DNA of 64,000 bases, from positions 26,984 to 90,983 of the forward strand of contig NZ_NINW01000050.1 of NCBI RefSeq assembly GCF_002188465.1. Direction: 5' to 3'. The position numbers and the translations under genes were made by a program. Source of the DNA: Pigmentiphaga sp. NML080357 (GTDB lineage Bacteria; Pseudomonadota; Gammaproteobacteria; Burkholderiales; Burkholderiaceae_B). Of the stretch, positions 10,673 through 19,295 are shown one piece after another; within the stretch, counting starts at the first letter, position 1, and the number at the start of each line of letters is the position of its first letter. The notes below the pieces were generated by a model, which saw nothing but the letters and a program-made list of their open reading frames with translations, was not told the DNA's origin and searched no databases.

Positions 10673-11401
10673 CTAGGACACGCGCTTGGCGCCCGTATCG
10701 ACGCGCGCGCAAGGCTCGGTGAACGCATAGCCGACGCCGCGCACCGCTTCGAGCGGCAGCTTGATGCCGTGGCGCGCCGCCTTGCGCCGCAGGCGGCTCA
10801 CGAGGACCGCGACGTTGTGCAACTGCCTCTGTCCGTCCCGGACTGAGGCGGCCTGCCACTGCGCGAAGGTCAGGACGCGGTTCGGCGCCATGAACAGAAG
10901 GCTGACGAACTGCCATTCGGTCAACGTCAGCGGCAGGCTTTGATCTCCCGGGCCGATCAGGCGCCGTGGCGGCGTCGACAGGCGCCACTGGGCGGGCGCG
11001 GGGACGGGCCGCTCGATGCTCTCCGGCGCCATCGGCGCATCCAGATGGCGCCGCATCGTACGCAGAATGGCGGTCAGCTCGACGCGGGCATCCGAGCCCA
11101 TTACCCGGACTTCCACGCCGGACGCGGCCCCCGTCGCCTGCCTGCCGGCCGGGGTGGCGGCGTCCGCCGTGCGCGGCACGTAGACCAGCCGGGGCAAGGG
11201 ATAGTCGTCGAACGCCGCCGCCTGCCTGGCGTCGGCGAGGATCACGGGAAGCTTGCCTGCGCGCATCAACGCATGGACCTCCTGCGTGCTCGTGCAGACG
11301 TAGACGATGAAGCCCGTGCGCATGAGTTCGTTCGCGATATCGTAGTCGCGTCCGGTTTCTCCAAGCAGTACGGCGATTTCGGGCAGGTTCGTATCGATCA
11401 T
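10673..11401 (-). CDS. winged-helix transcriptional regulator with degenerate receiver domain
   Basis: A predicted OmpR/PhoB-like transcription factor of 242 residues. Residues about 135-235 form a winged helix (TLTEWQFVSLLF, the NVAVLVSRLRRK recognition helix and the VRGVGYAF wing). Residues 1-110 resemble a receiver domain: an Asp at residue 57 sits where a phosphoacceptor would be, but the usual acidic pair near the N-terminus is absent (VLLGETG) and no conserved Lys follows, so phosphorylation is doubtful. No histidine kinase gene is adjacent. I chose the ATG at 11401 (MIDTNLPEIAVLL); a GTG at 11452 would add 17 residues of low-complexity sequence. It lies 42 bases upstream of dapC on the same strand, but any control of the dap genes is only a guess. 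Confidence 0.7.
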   Translation of the reverse strand: MIDTNLPEIAVLLGETGRDYDIANELMRTGFIVYVCTSTQEVHALMRAGKLPVILADARQAAAFDDYPLPRLVYVPRTADAATPAGRQATGAASGVEVRVMGSDARVELTAILRTMRRHLDAPMAPESIERPVPAPAQWRLSTPPRRLIGPGDQSLPLTLTEWQFVSLLFMAPNRVLTFAQWQAASVRDGQRQLHNVAVLVSRLRRKAARHGIKLPLEAVRGVGYAFTEPCARVDTGAKRVS

Positions 11402-11829
11402 TCCGTGGGGTGGGCGGCGTCGCGGTTCGGGTGCAAGCGCTGGCGTTTGCACGGTGTATGCCCGCAGGGCCTGCCAGGCCCGCCTGTCGAGCCTGGTGGA
11501 GCGGTCGAGCCGCGTGCCGGAGCCGCTGGCGCAGAGTGATTGCAGGATTGCAATGGCAATCTATCCCAACGTTTCCGAAAGGATGATCAATAAGCGTAAA
11601 CATTGGGCCCGCATGGCACGGAAGTGGCGCGGCAAGCGCAAACAATGGTTGTCCCGCCCCGGATCCCTTGATGTCGGGCCTGTTGCTCCCATATAGGGAT
11701 CTCGCCGGCAAGGCGTGCCGGCGGCGGGCAGCCGTGGGCCTCGGATGCGGCAGAAGGGTGGCGGGTGCCGCCCGGCAGGGGTCGCTTCCGGCCTTTTCCA
11801 ATACTCGGGTTACAATCCCGTTTCTGAGT
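11402..11829. other. intergenic region without recognised genes
   Basis: A 428-base gap between the divergent regulator gene and tRNA-Leu. It is locally AT-richer around 11540-11620. A TTGATG...TATAGG promoter-like pair (11668-11697, 18-base spacer) points rightward. Short open frames are present but none has a ribosome site or recognisable product. Confidence 0.4.
11811..11816 (+). promoter_or_regulatory. -10 element of tRNA-Leu promoter
   Basis: TACAAT lies 14 bases before the mature tRNA-Leu 5' end. The same hexamer lies upstream of the tRNA-Val gene at 18896. No clear -35 hexamer is at 16-18 bases, so only the -10 is assigned. Confidence 0.5.
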
Positions 11830-11916
11830 GCGACCGTGGCGAAATTGGTAGACGCAACAGGTTTAGGTCCTGTCGGGAGAAATCCTGTGGAGGTTCGATT
11901 CCTCTCGGTCGCACCA
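11830..11916 (+). tRNA. tRNA-Leu (anticodon UAG)
   Basis: An 87-nt class II tRNA with a complete cloverleaf. The acceptor stem is GCGACCG/CGGTCGC, the anticodon arm ACAGG-TTTAGGT-CCTGT gives anticodon TAG, there is a long variable arm, and the T-loop is TTCGATT. The 3' CCA is encoded. It reads CUN leucine codons. It is followed 197 bases later by tig. Confidence 0.97.
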
Positions 11917-12112
11917 CAAGTTTGAACCACCCTGGCGGTGTCCGGCCGCAGCCGGCGCAAGGCTGCTCCCGGGGGAGCCGGGCGTCGCCGCGGCGCCGCC
12001 CGGGGCTGTGGCACAATTCGCGAATGCCCGGATCGATCTTTGGTTGCGGTGCCTCTCGCGGCGCGGGTAACTCCGATTCTGTCGATTACACATACTCAAT
12101 ATAGGTTTTTGC

Positions 12113-13423
12113 ATGCAGCCTGTGGTTGAAACCCTGTCAGGTCTTGAGCGGCGCGTGGATCTTTCCGTGCCGGTGGCCGACATCGAAAAAGAAGTCGAAA
12201 CGCGCCTGAAGCGCCTGGCCCGCACCGCCAAGATGCCGGGCTTTCGACCCGGCAAGGTCCCGCTGCCCATGCTGGCCCGCACCTACGGTCCCGACGTGCG
12301 CATGGAAGTGCTGAACGCCAAGATCGGCGACGCGCTCGAGAAGGCCGTGGCCGAGTCCAAGCTGCGCCTGGCCGGCTCGCCGTCGGTCGAGCCCAAGACC
12401 GAGGGCGTGCCCGAGGACGTCGTGGCCTTTACCGCCACGTTCGAGGTCTATCCCGAAGTCGTGATCCCCGACCTCTCCGCGCTGGAAATCGCCAACGCCA
12501 AGAGCGAAGTGGGCGATGCCGAGGTCGAGCGCACGGTCGAGATCCTGCGCAAGCAGCGCGTCTCGTTCGAAGAGCGCGAAGGCCGTGCGGCCGCCGACAA
12601 CGATCGCGTCACGCTGGATTTCGCCGGCACCATCGACGGTGTCGCGTTCGAGGGCGGTACGGCGCAGGACTTCCCATTCGTGCTGGGCCAGGGCCGCATG
12701 CTGCCCGAGTTCGAGCAGGCCGCGCGCGGCATGAAGGCGGGCGAGACCAAGGTGTTTCCGCTCGCGTTCCCGGCCGACTACGGTTCCGCCGAGGTCGCGG
12801 GCAAGACGGCCGAATTCACCATCACGATCAAGAAGGTGGAAGAGGGCGTGCTGCCCGCGGTTGACGCCGAGTTCGCCAAGCAACTGGGCCAGGCCGAGGG
12901 CGACGTCGAGAAGCTGCGCGCCGACATCCGCGCCAATCTCGAGCGCGAGGTGCGCAACCGCACGCAGGCCCGCACCAAGGCCAGCGTGATGGACGCCCTG
13001 GCCAAGGCCGCGACCTTCGACATCCCGAAGGCCCTGGTCAGCGACGACACCGAGCGCCGCATCGCCGCCGCCCGCGAGGATCTCAAGCAACGCGGCGTAC
13101 CCAATGCGGACAAGCTGCCCATCCCGGCCGAGGCCTTCGCATCGGAGTCCGAGCGCCGCGTGCGCCTGGGCCTCCTGGTGTCCGAACTGGTCAAGACCGA
13201 GAACCTCAAGGCCAAGCCCGACCAGATCCGCGCCCGGATCGAGGACTTCGCCCAGAGCTACGAGCGCCCGGAAGAAGTCGTGCGCTACTATTTGACTGAC
13301 AAGGCCCGCCTGGCCGAGATCGAGGCCATCGTGCTGGAGGACAACGTCGTTCAGCATGTCCTGTCCAAGGCCAAGGTCACGGACGAGCAAGTCTCCTTCG
13401 ATGAATTGATGGGAACGACCTGA
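12113..13423 (+). CDS. tig: trigger factor
   Basis: Trigger factor is the ribosome-docked chaperone and peptidyl-prolyl isomerase that first meets nascent chains. The 436-residue product has all three domains: N-terminal ribosome-binding domain with the [10 protein letters not shown] signature near residues 40-49, an FKBP-like isomerase domain about 150-240 ([14 protein letters not shown] and [13 protein letters not shown]), and the long helical C-terminal chaperone domain. The TGA overlaps the clpP ATG by one base (TGATG), so folding and degradation genes are translationally coupled, a conserved arrangement in proteobacteria. Confidence 0.97.
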   Translation: MQPVVETLSGLERRVDLSVPVADIEKEVETRLKRLARTAKMPGFRPGKVPLPMLARTYGPDVRMEVLNAKIGDALEKAVAESKLRLAGSPSVEPKTEGVPEDVVAFTATFEVYPEVVIPDLSALEIANAKSEVGDAEVERTVEILRKQRVSFEEREGRAAADNDRVTLDFAGTIDGVAFEGGTAQDFPFVLGQGRMLPEFEQAARGMKAGETKVFPLAFPADYGSAEVAGKTAEFTITIKKVEEGVLPAVDAEFAKQLGQAEGDVEKLRADIRANLEREVRNRTQARTKASVMDALAKAATFDIPKALVSDDTERRIAAAREDLKQRGVPNADKLPIPAEAFASESERRVRLGLLVSELVKTENLKAKPDQIRARIEDFAQSYERPEEVVRYYLTDKARLAEIEAIVLEDNVVQHVLSKAKVTDEQVSFDELMGTT

Positions 13424-14079
13424 TGCAACGCTTCGTAGATTTCTACGCATCGATGTACGGGGCCGAGTCGCTCGGTCCCAAATCCCTCGGCTACGTGCCG
13501 ATGGTGATCGAACAGTCCGGTCGGGGTGAGCGTGCGTACGACATCTACTCGCGTTTGCTGAAAGAGCGGATCATCTTTCTGGTGGGGCCGGTGGCGGAAG
13601 CCTCGGCCAACCTGATCGTGGCCCAGTTGCTGTTCCTCGAGTCCGAGAATCCCGACAAGGACATCTCGCTCTACATCAACTCGCCCGGCGGGTCTGTGTA
13701 TGCCGGCATGGCCATCTACGACACCATGCAGTTCGTCAAGCCCGACGTGGCGACGCTCTGCACCGGACTGGCCGCCAGCATGGGCGCGTTCCTGCTGGCC
13801 GCGGGAGCCAAGGGCAAGCGCATCTCGCTGCCCAATTCCCGCATCATGATCCACCAGCCCTCGGGCGGCGCCCAGGGGCAGGCGACAGACATCGAAATCC
13901 ACGCCCGCGAAATCCTGTACCTGCGCGAACGCCTGAACCGCATCCTGGCCGAGAACACCGGCCAGCCGATCGAGCGCATCGCGGTGGACACGGAACGCGA
14001 CAATTTCATGTCGGCGGCTGATGCGCTATCTTATGGCTTGATCGACAAAGTCTTCAGCAGTCGTAGCGAACAGGGTTGA
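13423..14079 (+). CDS. clpP: ATP-dependent Clp protease proteolytic subunit
   Basis: ClpP forms the double-heptamer serine protease chamber fed by ClpX (next gene) or ClpA. The 218-residue protein carries the Ser-His-Asp triad: Ser119 in AASMGAF, His144 in MIHQPSGG and Asp193 in TERDNF. The N-terminal segment before YVPMVIEQ is probably a short propeptide. The start codon overlaps the tig stop by one base, and clpX begins three bases after its TGA. An internal Met at residue 11 is an alternative start. Confidence 0.97.
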   Translation: MQRFVDFYASMYGAESLGPKSLGYVPMVIEQSGRGERAYDIYSRLLKERIIFLVGPVAEASANLIVAQLLFLESENPDKDISLYINSPGGSVYAGMAIYDTMQFVKPDVATLCTGLAASMGAFLLAAGAKGKRISLPNSRIMIHQPSGGAQGQATDIEIHAREILYLRERLNRILAENTGQPIERIAVDTERDNFMSAADALSYGLIDKVFSSRSEQG

Positions 14080-14081
14080 CC

Positions 14082-15344
14082 ATGTCGGAAAAGAAAGGGT
14101 CGAACGAAAAGCTGCTCTATTGCTCGTTCTGCGGCAAGAGCCAGCATGAGGTTCGCAAGTTGATCGCCGGACCGTCGGTGTTCATTTGCGATGAGTGCAT
14201 CGACCTCTGCAACGACATCATCCGCGACGAAGTGGCAGCCGACGTCAAGACCGGCGCCAAGTCCGAGCTCCCCACGCCGGCCGAGATCAAGGAAATCCTC
14301 GACCAGTACGTGATCGGGCAGACCCGGGCCAAGCGGATCCTGTCGGTGGCGGTGTACAACCATTACAAGCGCATACGTCACGCCGGCGGCAAGGCGGACG
14401 ACGTCGAGCTGTCAAAAAGCAACATCCTGCTGATCGGCCCCACCGGGTCGGGCAAGACGCTGCTGGCGCAGACGCTCGCCCGTCTGCTGAACGTACCGTT
14501 CGTGATCGCCGACGCCACCACGCTGACCGAGGCCGGCTACGTGGGCGAGGACGTCGAGAACATCATCCAGAAGCTGCTGCAGAACTGCAACTACGACGTC
14601 GAGAAGGCGCAGCGCGGCATCGTCTACATCGACGAGATCGACAAGATCTCGCGCAAGGCCGACAACCCGTCCATCACCCGCGACGTTTCCGGCGAGGGCG
14701 TGCAGCAGGCCTTGCTCAAGCTGATCGAAGGCACGGTCGCGTCGGTGCCTCCGCAGGGCGGCCGCAAGCACCCGAACCAGGACTTCGTGCAGATCGACAC
14801 GACCAACATCCTGTTCATCTGCGGCGGCGCTTTCGACGGATTGGAAAAGGTCATCCGCGGCCGCACCGAGAAATCGGGCATCGGCTTCGGCGCCTCGGTC
14901 AAGTCCGAAGCGGAGCGTTCGGTCAGCGAACTGTTCGGCGAGGTCGAGCCCGAGGACCTGATCAAATTCGGCCTGATCCCCGAACTGGTCGGCCGCCTGC
15001 CGGTCGTGGCGACGCTGGACGAGCTGAACGAGGAAGCGCTGATCCAGATCCTGGTCGAACCCAAGAACGCGCTCGTCAAGCAGTTCCAGAAGCTGCTCGC
15101 AATGGAAGGCGCCGAACTGGACGTCCGTCCCCAGGCCCTGCAGGCCATCGCCCAGAAGGCGCTCAAGCGCAAGACCGGCGCCCGCGGCCTGCGCTCCATC
15201 ATCGAGGCCGCGCTGCTCGACACCATGTACGAACTGCCCACCCAGGGCAACGTCACCAAGGTGGTCCTCGACGAAAACGCCGTCACGGGCGAGGGTGTTC
15301 CCCTGCTCATCTACGGCGACAAGCCGAAGGTGGCTAGTAAGTAG
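14082..15344 (+). CDS. clpX: ATP-dependent Clp protease ATP-binding subunit ClpX
   Basis: ClpX is the hexameric AAA+ unfoldase that recognises tagged substrates and threads them into ClpP. The 420-residue product begins with a four-Cys zinc-binding domain (YCSFCGK and [10 protein letters not shown]), followed by Walker A GPTGSGKT at residues 119-126, Walker [10 protein letters not shown] and the ClpP-docking IGF-type loop (SGIGFGASV). I chose the ATG at 14082, three bases after the clpP stop, over a TTG six bases earlier. The next 518 bases up to lon hold two facing repeat copies and no terminator with a clear T-run. Confidence 0.97.
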   Translation: MSEKKGSNEKLLYCSFCGKSQHEVRKLIAGPSVFICDECIDLCNDIIRDEVAADVKTGAKSELPTPAEIKEILDQYVIGQTRAKRILSVAVYNHYKRIRHAGGKADDVELSKSNILLIGPTGSGKTLLAQTLARLLNVPFVIADATTLTEAGYVGEDVENIIQKLLQNCNYDVEKAQRGIVYIDEIDKISRKADNPSITRDVSGEGVQQALLKLIEGTVASVPPQGGRKHPNQDFVQIDTTNILFICGGAFDGLEKVIRGRTEKSGIGFGASVKSEAERSVSELFGEVEPEDLIKFGLIPELVGRLPVVATLDELNEEALIQILVEPKNALVKQFQKLLAMEGAELDVRPQALQAIAQKALKRKTGARGLRSIIEAALLDTMYELPTQGNVTKVVLDENAVTGEGVPLLIYGDKPKVASK

Positions 15345-15345
15345 G

Positions 15346-15424
15346 TCCCCCCTACACGCTTGCGCGCGCCCCCCAGGGGGCGATGCGAGTGGACCGGCGG
15401 AGCCGGATCCACCGCATCCTGGGG
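15346..15424 (+). repeat. dispersed multi-hairpin repeat, copy 4
   Basis: Starts two bases after the clpX stop. It has the C-tract, a GCTTGCGCGC element, CCCCCCAGGGGG, then GACCGGCGGAGCCGGATCC and CATCCTGGGGTACC. It uses the variant CGATGCGAGTGGACC in place of CGGCACTGGCGGACC, as does copy 6. It faces copy 5, and both ends share CTGGGGTACC. Confidence 0.82.
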
Positions 15425-15570
15425 TACCGCCAGGATGGCGGGGAACGGCGTTCTCTTCTCCGTTTTCTATCTTTTATTTTTCTTTACGACTGGCCGTCGC
15501 GTTTAGACCACAGCGTTCGCCTCGCGCGGTTGTACGCCAGAACGCCGGCCTCCCATCAGCCCGGTGGTAC

Positions 15571-15648
15571 CCCAGGGCACAGCGGATCCGGCCCCGCCGG
15601 TCCGCCAGTGCCGCCCCCTTGGGGCGCGCGCGTAAGCGCGTAGGGGGA
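15571..15648 (-). repeat. dispersed multi-hairpin repeat, copy 5
   Basis: Inverted relative to copy 4. Read on the minus strand it runs from CCCCCTACGCGCTTACGCGCGC through CCCCAAGGGGG to the ACCGGCGGGGCCGGAT hairpin and GCCCTGGGG. The shared GGTACC extension next to it shows that this pair is homologous beyond the core. Confidence 0.82.
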
Positions 15649-15806
15649 GCTCCATATGCTACATTGGTCCATGGCGTGTAAATCAAAGGCCTCAAGGCGA
15701 ATGATGAATCTGCGCCTCTCTTCGGGTTTATGCCTTTTTCTCGTGGCGAATGTCCGGGAAAAGGGCATGGGCCCGGCTGCTTTCGCAGACCAATTGCCCG
15801 CCGACG

Positions 15807-15833
15807 CTTGAAATCCACGTTTACGCCCTCATC
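15807..15833 (+). promoter_or_regulatory. candidate sigma-32 heat-shock promoter of lon
   Basis: CTTGAAA (15807-15813) followed after 12 bases by CCCTCATC (15826-15833) closely fits the sigma-32 pattern CTTGAAA-N(11-16)-CCCCATNT. A start about seven bases downstream would leave a leader of roughly 20 bases that still includes the GAGGACG ribosome site before the lon ATG. This is inferred from pattern only. Confidence 0.5.
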
Positions 15834-15862
15834 CTGATTGCATTCAAATTCGAGGACGAATC

Positions 15863-18298
15863 ATGTCTGCGAGCCAGATACTCCCTCCCGAACCGATCGA
15901 GTTGCCGCTGCTCCCGCTGCGCGACGTGGTCGTATTTCCGCACATGGTCATCCCGCTGTTCGTGGGCCGGCCGAAGTCCATCAAGGCCCTGGAATCCGCC
16001 ATGGAGGCCGGCAAGAGCATCATGCTGGTGGCCCAGAAGTCGGCGGCCAAGGACGAGCCTTCGGCTGACGACATCTACGAGATCGGATGTCTGGCCAGCA
16101 TCCTGCAGATGCTCAAGCTGCCCGACGGTACCGTGAAGGTGCTGGTCGAGGGAGCCCAGCGCGCCCGTATCACCCGCATCGACGACCTCGGCGCGCATTT
16201 CGCCTGCGAGCTCGTGCCGATCGACCCGGATCGCGGCCAGGGGTCCGAGACCGAGGCCTTGCGCCGGGCCATCGTTTCGCAGTTCGACCAGTACGTCAAA
16301 CTGAACAAGAAGATCCCGCCCGAGATCCTGACTTCGCTGTCGGGCATCGACGAACCCGGCCGCCTGGCCGATACCATCGCCGCGCACCTGCCGCTCAAGC
16401 TCGAGCAGAAGCAGAAGATGCTGGAGGTGTTCTCGACTTCCGAGCGCCTGGAGGCGCTGCTGGCGCAGCTCGAGACCGAGATCGACATTCTTCAGGTGGA
16501 AAAGCGCATCCGCGGCCGCGTGAAGAAGCAGATGGAAAAGAGCCAGCGCGAGTACTACCTGAACGAGCAGGTCAAGGCCATCCAGAAAGAACTGGGCGAG
16601 GGCGAGGACGGCGCCGACTTCGAGGAACTCGAAAAGAAGATCACGGCCGCGCACATGCCCAAGGAGGCCAAGAAGAAGGCCGACGCCGAGCTCAAGAAGC
16701 TCAAGCTGATGTCGCCCATGTCGGCCGAGGCCACCGTGGTGCGCAACTACATCGATACGCTGGTGGGCCTGCCCTGGAAGAAGAAGAGCAAGGTCAACAA
16801 CTCGCTGCAGCACGCGGAAGAGGTGCTCAACGACGACCACTACGGCCTGGAGAAGGTCAAGGAACGCATACTTGAATACCTTGCCGTGCAGCAGCGCGTG
16901 GACAAGGTCAAGGCGCCCATCCTGTGCCTGGTCGGGCCTCCGGGCGTGGGCAAGACCTCGCTCGGCCAGTCGATCGCCAAGGCGACCAACCGCAAGTTCG
17001 TGCGGATGGCGCTGGGCGGCGTGCGCGACGAGTCCGAGATCCGTGGCCACCGCCGTACGTACATCGGTTCGATGCCGGGAAAGATCCTGCAGAACCTGTC
17101 CAAGGTCGGCGCGCGCAATCCGCTCTTCCTGCTCGACGAGGTCGACAAGATGGGGATGGATTTCCGCGGCGATCCGGCCTCGGCGCTGCTCGAGGTACTG
17201 GACCCCGAACAGAACCACACCTTCCAGGACCACTACGTCGAAGTCGATTTCGACCTCTCAGACGTGATGTTCGTGGCGACGAGCAACACCTTGAACATTC
17301 CGCCGGCCTTGTTGGACCGGATGGAAGTGATTCGCCTGTCGGGCTATACCGAAGACGAAAAGGTGCATATCGCCATGCAGCATCTGCTGCCCAAGCAGAT
17401 GAAGAACAACGGGCTGAAGGCCGAGGAACTGAAGGTCGAAGAGTCGGCGCTGCGCGACATCGTGCGTTACTACACGCGTGAAGCGGGCGTGCGCGCGCTC
17501 GAGCGCGAGGTCAGCAAGATCTGCCGCAAGGTGGTCAAGGGCCTGCTGCTCAAGGGCGAGAAGCGGCAAGTGGTGGTCACGGCCGACAACCTGAACGACT
17601 ACCTGGGCGTGCGGCGCTACACCTTCGGTGTGGCCGAGAAGGAAAATCAGGTCGGCCAGGTAACGGGACTCGCCTGGACGGAAGTCGGCGGCGATCTTCT
17701 TACGATCGAAGTGGCGGTCATGCCGGGCAAGGGCGCGATACAGCGTACCGGTTCGCTGGGGGACGTCATGAAGGAATCGGTCGAAGCCGCGCGTTCCGTG
17801 GTGCGCTCGCGCGCCCGTCGGCTGGGCATCGACCATGCGGTGTTCGAGAAGAAGGACATGCACGTGCACGTGCCGGAAGGCGCGACGCCCAAGGACGGTC
17901 CGTCGGCCGGCGCGGCGATCACCACCGCCATCGTTTCGGCGCTGACCGGTATCCCGGTGCGCGCGGATGTCGCGATGACGGGCGAGATCACCTTGCGCGG
18001 CGAAGTTCTGCCCATCGGCGGCTTGAAGGAAAAGCTGCTGGCCGCGCATCGTGGCGGCATCAAGACCGTGCTGATTCCCGAAGAGAACGCCAAGGATCTG
18101 GCGGAGATTCCCGATACGGTCAAGAACCACCTCGAGATCGTGCCGGTTCGCTGGATTGACCGCGTGCTGGAACTGGCGCTGGAGCGTCTGCCCGAGTCCT
18201 TGCCGGAAGAAGAGGCGGCCGCCAAGACCGACGAGAAGGTCGAGGCGCACGTTGCGGCGGAAGGCGGAGGCGCTGCCGATCCTGTCATGAAGCACTGA
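15863..18298 (+). CDS. lon: ATP-dependent Lon protease
   Basis: Lon is a hexameric AAA+ serine protease that removes damaged and short-lived regulatory proteins in the cytosol. The 811-residue protein has the LON substrate-binding N-domain (about 10-210), a coiled-coil region rich in Lys/Glu (about 210-280), the ATPase module with Walker A GPPGVGKT at 358-365 and Walker [11 protein letters not shown], and the C-terminal protease with the Ser681-Lys724 dyad (KDGPSAGAA and [14 protein letters not shown]). A good ribosome site, GAGGACG, precedes the ATG. Upstream is a sigma-32-like promoter; downstream is a strong terminator, so lon appears monocistronic. Confidence 0.97.
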   Translation: MSASQILPPEPIELPLLPLRDVVVFPHMVIPLFVGRPKSIKALESAMEAGKSIMLVAQKSAAKDEPSADDIYEIGCLASILQMLKLPDGTVKVLVEGAQRARITRIDDLGAHFACELVPIDPDRGQGSETEALRRAIVSQFDQYVKLNKKIPPEILTSLSGIDEPGRLADTIAAHLPLKLEQKQKMLEVFSTSERLEALLAQLETEIDILQVEKRIRGRVKKQMEKSQREYYLNEQVKAIQKELGEGEDGADFEELEKKITAAHMPKEAKKKADAELKKLKLMSPMSAEATVVRNYIDTLVGLPWKKKSKVNNSLQHAEEVLNDDHYGLEKVKERILEYLAVQQRVDKVKAPILCLVGPPGVGKTSLGQSIAKATNRKFVRMALGGVRDESEIRGHRRTYIGSMPGKILQNLSKVGARNPLFLLDEVDKMGMDFRGDPASALLEVLDPEQNHTFQDHYVEVDFDLSDVMFVATSNTLNIPPALLDRMEVIRLSGYTEDEKVHIAMQHLLPKQMKNNGLKAEELKVEESALRDIVRYYTREAGVRALEREVSKICRKVVKGLLLKGEKRQVVVTADNLNDYLGVRRYTFGVAEKENQVGQVTGLAWTEVGGDLLTIEVAVMPGKGAIQRTGSLGDVMKESVEAARSVVRSRARRLGIDHAVFEKKDMHVHVPEGATPKDGPSAGAAITTAIVSALTGIPVRADVAMTGEITLRGEVLPIGGLKEKLLAAHRGGIKTVLIPEENAKDLAEIPDTVKNHLEIVPVRWIDRVLELALERLPESLPEEEAAAKTDEKVEAHVAAEGGGAADPVMKH

Positions 18299-18319
18299 TC
18301 ACCGCGACTGTTACGGACA

Positions 18320-18347
18320 AGAGGGCACGCAAGTGCCCTCTTTTTTT
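18320..18347 (+). terminator. rho-independent terminator after lon
   Basis: A perfect 9-bp stem, AGAGGGCAC/GTGCCCTCT, with a GCAA tetraloop and a run of T, 21 bases after the lon stop. Confidence 0.9.
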
Positions 18348-18398
18348 CGGTCACAAGGGGAAACATGAGGTTTTATGCGGTTTTCCAGCGTGTTTCCC

Positions 18399-18428
18399 TT
18401 GACACGCCTTTCTGCCCGAGGATTAAAT
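18399..18428 (+). promoter_or_regulatory. hupB promoter (TTGACA / TTAAAT)
   Basis: A perfect -35 TTGACA at 18399-18404, an 18-base spacer and TTAAAT at 18423-18428. It would give a leader of about 115 bases to the hupB start. Confidence 0.55.
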
Positions 18429-18551
18429 ACCCGTCTGCGTTTTGTATGCGCGGGTGGTACTGACGCGATACGTCGCGCTCCGGGGGTGCCCCTTGCGACC
18501 CAGCATCGGGACCAAAAATTTTTTCCACAGATAGACCTTGTGAGGGGCCTA

Positions 18552-18824
18552 ATGAACAAGACCGAGCTTATCGACCACATCGCCAAGCAAGCCGACATTT
18601 CCAAAGCGGCTGCCGGCCGTTCGCTGGATGCGTTGGTGGGGGCGGTGAAAACGACGCTCAAAAAAGGTGGCACCGTGACGTTGGTCGGTTTCGGCACTTT
18701 TGCGGTGACTGCTCGCGCCGCGCGTACCGGCCGCAACCCGCGCACCGGCGAAGCCATCAAGATCAAGAAAGCCAAGGTGCCCAAGTTCCGTCCGGGCAAG
18801 GCACTCAAGGACGCCATCAACTAA
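18552..18824 (+). CDS. hupB: DNA-binding protein HU-beta
   Basis: HU is the small nucleoid-associated dimer that bends and compacts DNA without strong sequence preference. The 90-residue product has the full histone-like fold: [12 protein letters not shown]-terminus, the GFGTFAV turn near residues 46-52 and the DNA-grasping arm with the TGRNPRTGE signature near 59-67. It has its own promoter and a terminator-like hairpin, and follows lon as in many proteobacteria. The acidic-poor, Lys-rich composition is normal for HU. Confidence 0.97.
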   Translation: MNKTELIDHIAKQADISKAAAGRSLDALVGAVKTTLKKGGTVTLVGFGTFAVTARAARTGRNPRTGEAIKIKKAKVPKFRPGKALKDAIN

Positions 18825-18847
18825 GTCGGCGCTCCGCCCGTCATTGC

Positions 18848-18873
18848 AGCCGATCATCATCGGGTCGGCTTTC
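18848..18873 (+). terminator. probable terminator after hupB
   Basis: A 6-bp AGCCGA/TCGGCT stem with an 11-base loop followed by TTCT, 24 bases after the hupB stop. The T-run is short, so termination may be partial. Confidence 0.45.
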
Positions 18874-18895
18874 TGCAAGAGTCCGGGCAATCCGC

Positions 18896-18901
18896 TACAA
18901 T
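18896..18901 (+). promoter_or_regulatory. -10 element of tRNA-Val promoter
   Basis: TACAAT lies 38 bases before the tRNA-Val 5' end, the same hexamer found before tRNA-Leu. A -35 is not obvious. Confidence 0.45.
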
Positions 18902-18939
18902 ACGCACCGAAACAAACGGCAAGCTGTTGCCGCATCGGC

Positions 18940-19015
18940 GGGTGCTTAGCTCAGTTGGTAGAGCGGCGCCCTTACAAGGCGTAGGTCACAGGTTCGACCC
19001 CTGTAGCACCCACCA
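18940..19015 (+). tRNA. tRNA-Val (anticodon UAC)
   Basis: A 76-nt tRNA with acceptor stem GGGTGCT/AGCACCC, D-loop AGCTCAGTTGGTA, anticodon arm GCGCC-CTTACAA-GGCGT giving anticodon TAC, T-loop TTCGACC and an encoded CCA. It stands alone between hupB and nadA with its own promoter element and terminator. Confidence 0.97.
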
Positions 19016-19047
19016 AGTCCGCCAATGCGAGGTGCGTTTGTAGCAAG

Positions 19048-19077
19048 AAACCCTGGTCAGGCACCGGGGTTTTTTTT
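19048..19077 (+). terminator. rho-independent terminator after tRNA-Val
   Basis: A 9-bp stem, AAACCCTGG/CCGGGGTTT (one G-T pair), with a 7-base loop and a run of T, 32 bases after the tRNA. Confidence 0.87.
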
Positions 19078-19197
19078 CGCCCATGCCCTCCGCGGCGCGT
19101 CGCTCCCCCCGGGGGCTGCGCTGCCTTGGCGCCGGCGGGATCGTTGACGTCGATGAAAAGCACGAGGCCACTGAGCATCAGTGACGAAGCTTTTTCC

Positions 19198-19274
19198 TTG
19201 ACACGACATATGCTCACATTTAGCATAAATAGCGGTTCCTATTTTTTTGCCCTATAAATGCTCAAGTTGAGTAT
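19198..19274 (+). promoter_or_regulatory. nadA promoter with two 17-bp palindromic operators
   Basis: TTGACA (19198-19203) and TAGCAT (19221-19226) with a 17-base spacer form a good promoter. Over it lies the imperfect palindrome ATGCTCACATTTAGCAT (19210-19226), and 48 bases further is a second, ATGCTCAAGTTGAGTAT (19258-19274), 21 bases before the nadA start. The two match at 12 of 17 positions and fit ATGCTCA-N2-TT-K-AG-Y-AT. A lone half-site TGAGCAT is at 19172-19178. A repressor of NAD synthesis, perhaps of the NadQ type, is the natural candidate, but the regulator is not in the window. Confidence 0.65.
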
Positions 19275-19295
19275 ATAACCAACCCTGAAGACGAC

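Larger units (their letters stand above)
15345..15862. other. clpX-lon intergenic region with an inverted repeat pair
   Basis: A 518-base gap holding repeat copies 4 (plus) and 5 (minus) in head-to-head inverted arrangement, with about 146 bases of AT-richer unique sequence between them, and a heat-shock-like lon promoter at its right end. I see no gene in it. Confidence 0.6.

Noticed and set aside
11454..11696. Possible 80-residue basic protein in the gap before tRNA-Leu
   Set aside because: No ribosome site, no similarity recognised and the frame runs through a promoter-like sequence.
18972..19226. Minus-strand small frame over tRNA-Val and the nadA upstream region
   Set aside because: Overlaps a tRNA gene, its terminator and the nadA operator.
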